Of a stretch of DNA of 64,000 nucleotides, positions 62,651 to 64,000 are shown piece after piece (position 1 is the stretch's first letter; each line of letters starts with the position of its first letter). Origin of the DNA: Spartinivicinus marinus (GTDB lineage Bacteria > Pseudomonadota > Gammaproteobacteria > Pseudomonadales > Zooshikellaceae); contig NZ_JAPJZK010000002.1 of assembly GCF_026309355.1 (NCBI RefSeq), positions 1 through 64,000 of the forward strand. The letters run 5' to 3'. A model generated the notes under the pieces. The model saw nothing but the letters and a program-made list of their open reading frames with translations. It made no database searches and was not told the DNA's origin. The position numbers and the translations under genes are program-made.

Positions 62651-63331
62651 CTAAACAGTCGCATTAGAAAAAATTGGCTTTCCAGTTTTTCTCCACTTAG
62701 CTATTAACGAAGGTTTTTTTAATAAAGTGGCAAGTGATGTTACAAGCTCATATTGACTATGATCTTGTTTGGTGTGACGAATAACATTATCTGCAATACT
62801 TCTCTCTATGAGCAGACTTTCACCAATTTTCATTATCCATGCACTAGCGCCGTTGATTTCATCAGATCCCTGAAACTGTCTTTTACAAAATTCTAATGAT
62901 GTTGAGTGAAAGCCTGCACAGGACATTGGACGTACCGAGTATGTAGAACAGCGGTCATCAATCAACATAGGGCATTCTACGTTTGTACTAATTCTCTCTT
63001 CTTCAGACATGCAGCTCACTGTGCTTGCTGTCTTAATTATCTTTTCTTTGATCCTATTTAGTTGTTTTGGTGTAAACGTGTTGTGAATATGAAGATATAT
63101 CGCAACTATCTCATGAGTAAAAGCTGTAACCCTGTAATGGCAGCAATATGAGCAGCCAGGTTTACAATCAAGGTTCGAACGATATACTTCTAATTGATCG
63201 GTAATTGGAATTAATTGTGCGTTACTAACCTTCTTATATTTTGACAGATCCTTTTGAAAAGCTAAATAACTCTTATGAAATTCAGCACCTTTCTTTTGTA
63301 TCTTTTCCTGACTAATGCCTAATCGAGCCAT
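62651..63331 (-). CDS. YkgJ-type cysteine-cluster (metal-binding) protein
   Basis: 226 residues. The family cluster is seen as CKPGCSYCCHYRV (about residues 57-69), then CPMLIDDRCSTYSVRPMSCAGFHS (about 120-143) and a further Cys. YkgJ-family proteins bind zinc or iron-sulfur through these residues; their roles are mostly unknown. The N-terminal 50 residues are helical and basic. It lies 23 bases downstream of the Fic-like gene. Confidence 0.8.
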   Translation of the reverse strand: MARLGISQEKIQKKGAEFHKSYLAFQKDLSKYKKVSNAQLIPITDQLEVYRSNLDCKPGCSYCCHYRVTAFTHEIVAIYLHIHNTFTPKQLNRIKEKIIKTASTVSCMSEEERISTNVECPMLIDDRCSTYSVRPMSCAGFHSTSLEFCKRQFQGSDEINGASAWIMKIGESLLIERSIADNVIRHTKQDHSQYELVTSLATLLKKPSLIAKWRKTGKPIFSNATV

Positions 63332-63354
63332 TGCTTTTCCCTAGTTAAGTTTGT

Positions 63355-64000
63355 CTAACGATACTTTTCTTCGCACATAATTTTAACAAGCCGTTCATCT
63401 AAACAAGAGCGCATAAACTGATTCATTGGCTCTTGCTCACCAGTTTCATAAAAGCTGAGCATCAGCTGATTAAACTCTAACTGTCGCTTAGCCGGTAGAT
63501 TGATGGCAGGATAACCCGCGTTAAGCAAAATACCGTTCATCATGAAACGCCCCATGCGCTTATTCACGTCATAAAAAAACTGATTACGTGCCATCGTGAG
63601 AAAGACAAAAATCGCTTGGTCAAAAATGTCGTCTATTGACTTGGTGCCTGCCACCATTTTATCGAACAAACAAGGTAACTCGTTAGCATCTGGAGGCAGA
63701 TAAACTGTACCAGCTATAGTAACTCCGCCAGAACGAAATTGTCCCCATTCTAGCGCTTCTTCTTTGCCTGCAATACCATGTAGCTGACAGGCATAATCTG
63801 CATTCAATTTGAACGTCCCTTGTTGTATCGAATCAAACAAGTGTCGCCAGGCATTACCTTGGTTTACAGCAATTTGCTGATCACTAAGTTTATGACCACC
63901 AACAGTGATTCCATCCAAGAGGGTTTGGATCTCTGGCAATGTAAAGTGAATGCCTTCAAGCCCTACTGCATCATGCACAAACACCGCAATTTCTCGCTTT
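63355..64000 (-). CDS. Fic/DOC-family-like protein with altered active site, 5'-partial
   Basis: At least 215 residues; the frame is open to the right edge, so the GTG at 63984 is unlikely to be the true start. The Fic loop, normally HPFxxGNGRxxR, reads NQFFYDVNKRMGR here (about residue 133 of the visible part): the catalytic His is Asn and the first Gly is Val, while Asn-Lys-Arg is kept. The preceding helix FGRSGGV-type segment (WGQFRSGGVTIAG) fits the family. Such a protein should not AMPylate by the usual mechanism; it may be a decayed or regulatory Fic protein. Confidence 0.75.
   Translation of the reverse strand, partial: KREIAVFVHDAVGLEGIHFTLPEIQTLLDGITVGGHKLSDQQIAVNQGNAWRHLFDSIQQGTFKLNADYACQLHGIAGKEEALEWGQFRSGGVTIAGTVYLPPDANELPCLFDKMVAGTKSIDDIFDQAIFVFLTMARNQFFYDVNKRMGRFMMNGILLNAGYPAINLPAKRQLEFNQLMLSFYETGEQEPMNQFMRSCLDERLVKIMCEEKYR

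Overview
The window looks like part of a gammaproteobacterial chromosome (a marine, Oceanospirillales-like host is a guess) that is saturated with insertion sequences. Evidence for the class is the type I-F cas gene remnants, the transposon families (IS6, IS66, IS200/IS605, IS1, IS3, IS5, IS481, ISL3, ISAs1) and the general protein style. No rRNA, tRNA or CRISPR array was seen.

Positions 1-48.9 kb carry a dismembered but recognisable biosynthetic gene cluster of the albicidin type (oligo-para-aminobenzamide gyrase inhibitors). The core is one 7.17-thousand-residue PKS-NRPS (27413-48913, minus) with layout AL-ACP-KS-DH-KR-MT-ACP-ACP-ACP-KS-PCP-C-A-PCP-C-A(dead)-PCP-C-A-PCP-C. Its first and third A domains share the ten-residue pocket code A-V-K-F-V-A-N-D-V-K, which I recall as nearly the published para-aminobenzoate (pABA) code. 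The middle A domain is decayed. A separate A-PCP protein at the left edge has an ATP-pyrophosphatase (PP-loop) domain inserted in its A domain and is the natural candidate to load the middle module with an Asn-derived residue and convert its amide to a nitrile. Precursor genes are here: fused PabAB-like aminodeoxychorismate synthase and a PabC-like lyase (pABA), a UbiC-like chorismate lyase (4-hydroxybenzoate) and a benzoate-CoA-ligase-like enzyme. Tailoring and support genes are a SyrP-like dioxygenase, a PPM1/TcmP-type methyltransferase, a BoxB-like di-iron oxygenase, a type II thioesterase, a hotdog thioesterase, an MbtH-like protein and an alpha/beta hydrolase. Self-protection is an AlbG/McbG-like pentapeptide-repeat protein plus a 14-TM MFS exporter. 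The last C domain has no following A-PCP, and no acyltransferase, phosphopantetheinyl transferase or terminal TE-containing NRPS is present, so the cluster must continue elsewhere.

The cluster genes lie in small islands separated by intact and broken IS copies. Two proteins (MbtH-like and PabC-like) have their last residues replaced by the same IS6-family end.

Positions 49-56 kb are an IS graveyard holding a destroyed type I-F CRISPR-Cas adaptation/interference locus: cas1 and cas2-3 were split and inverted by an IS6-type intramolecular transposition whose 8-bp target duplication is still readable. Positions 57.4-60.9 kb hold an Rpn-family nuclease/transposase gene interrupted by an IS66 element that looks identical to one at 24.7-27.3 kb. 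The last 3 kb (61-64 kb) is ordinary minus-strand chromosome: small membrane or hypothetical proteins, a YkgJ-type cysteine-cluster protein, and a Fic-like protein lacking the catalytic histidine that runs off the right edge.
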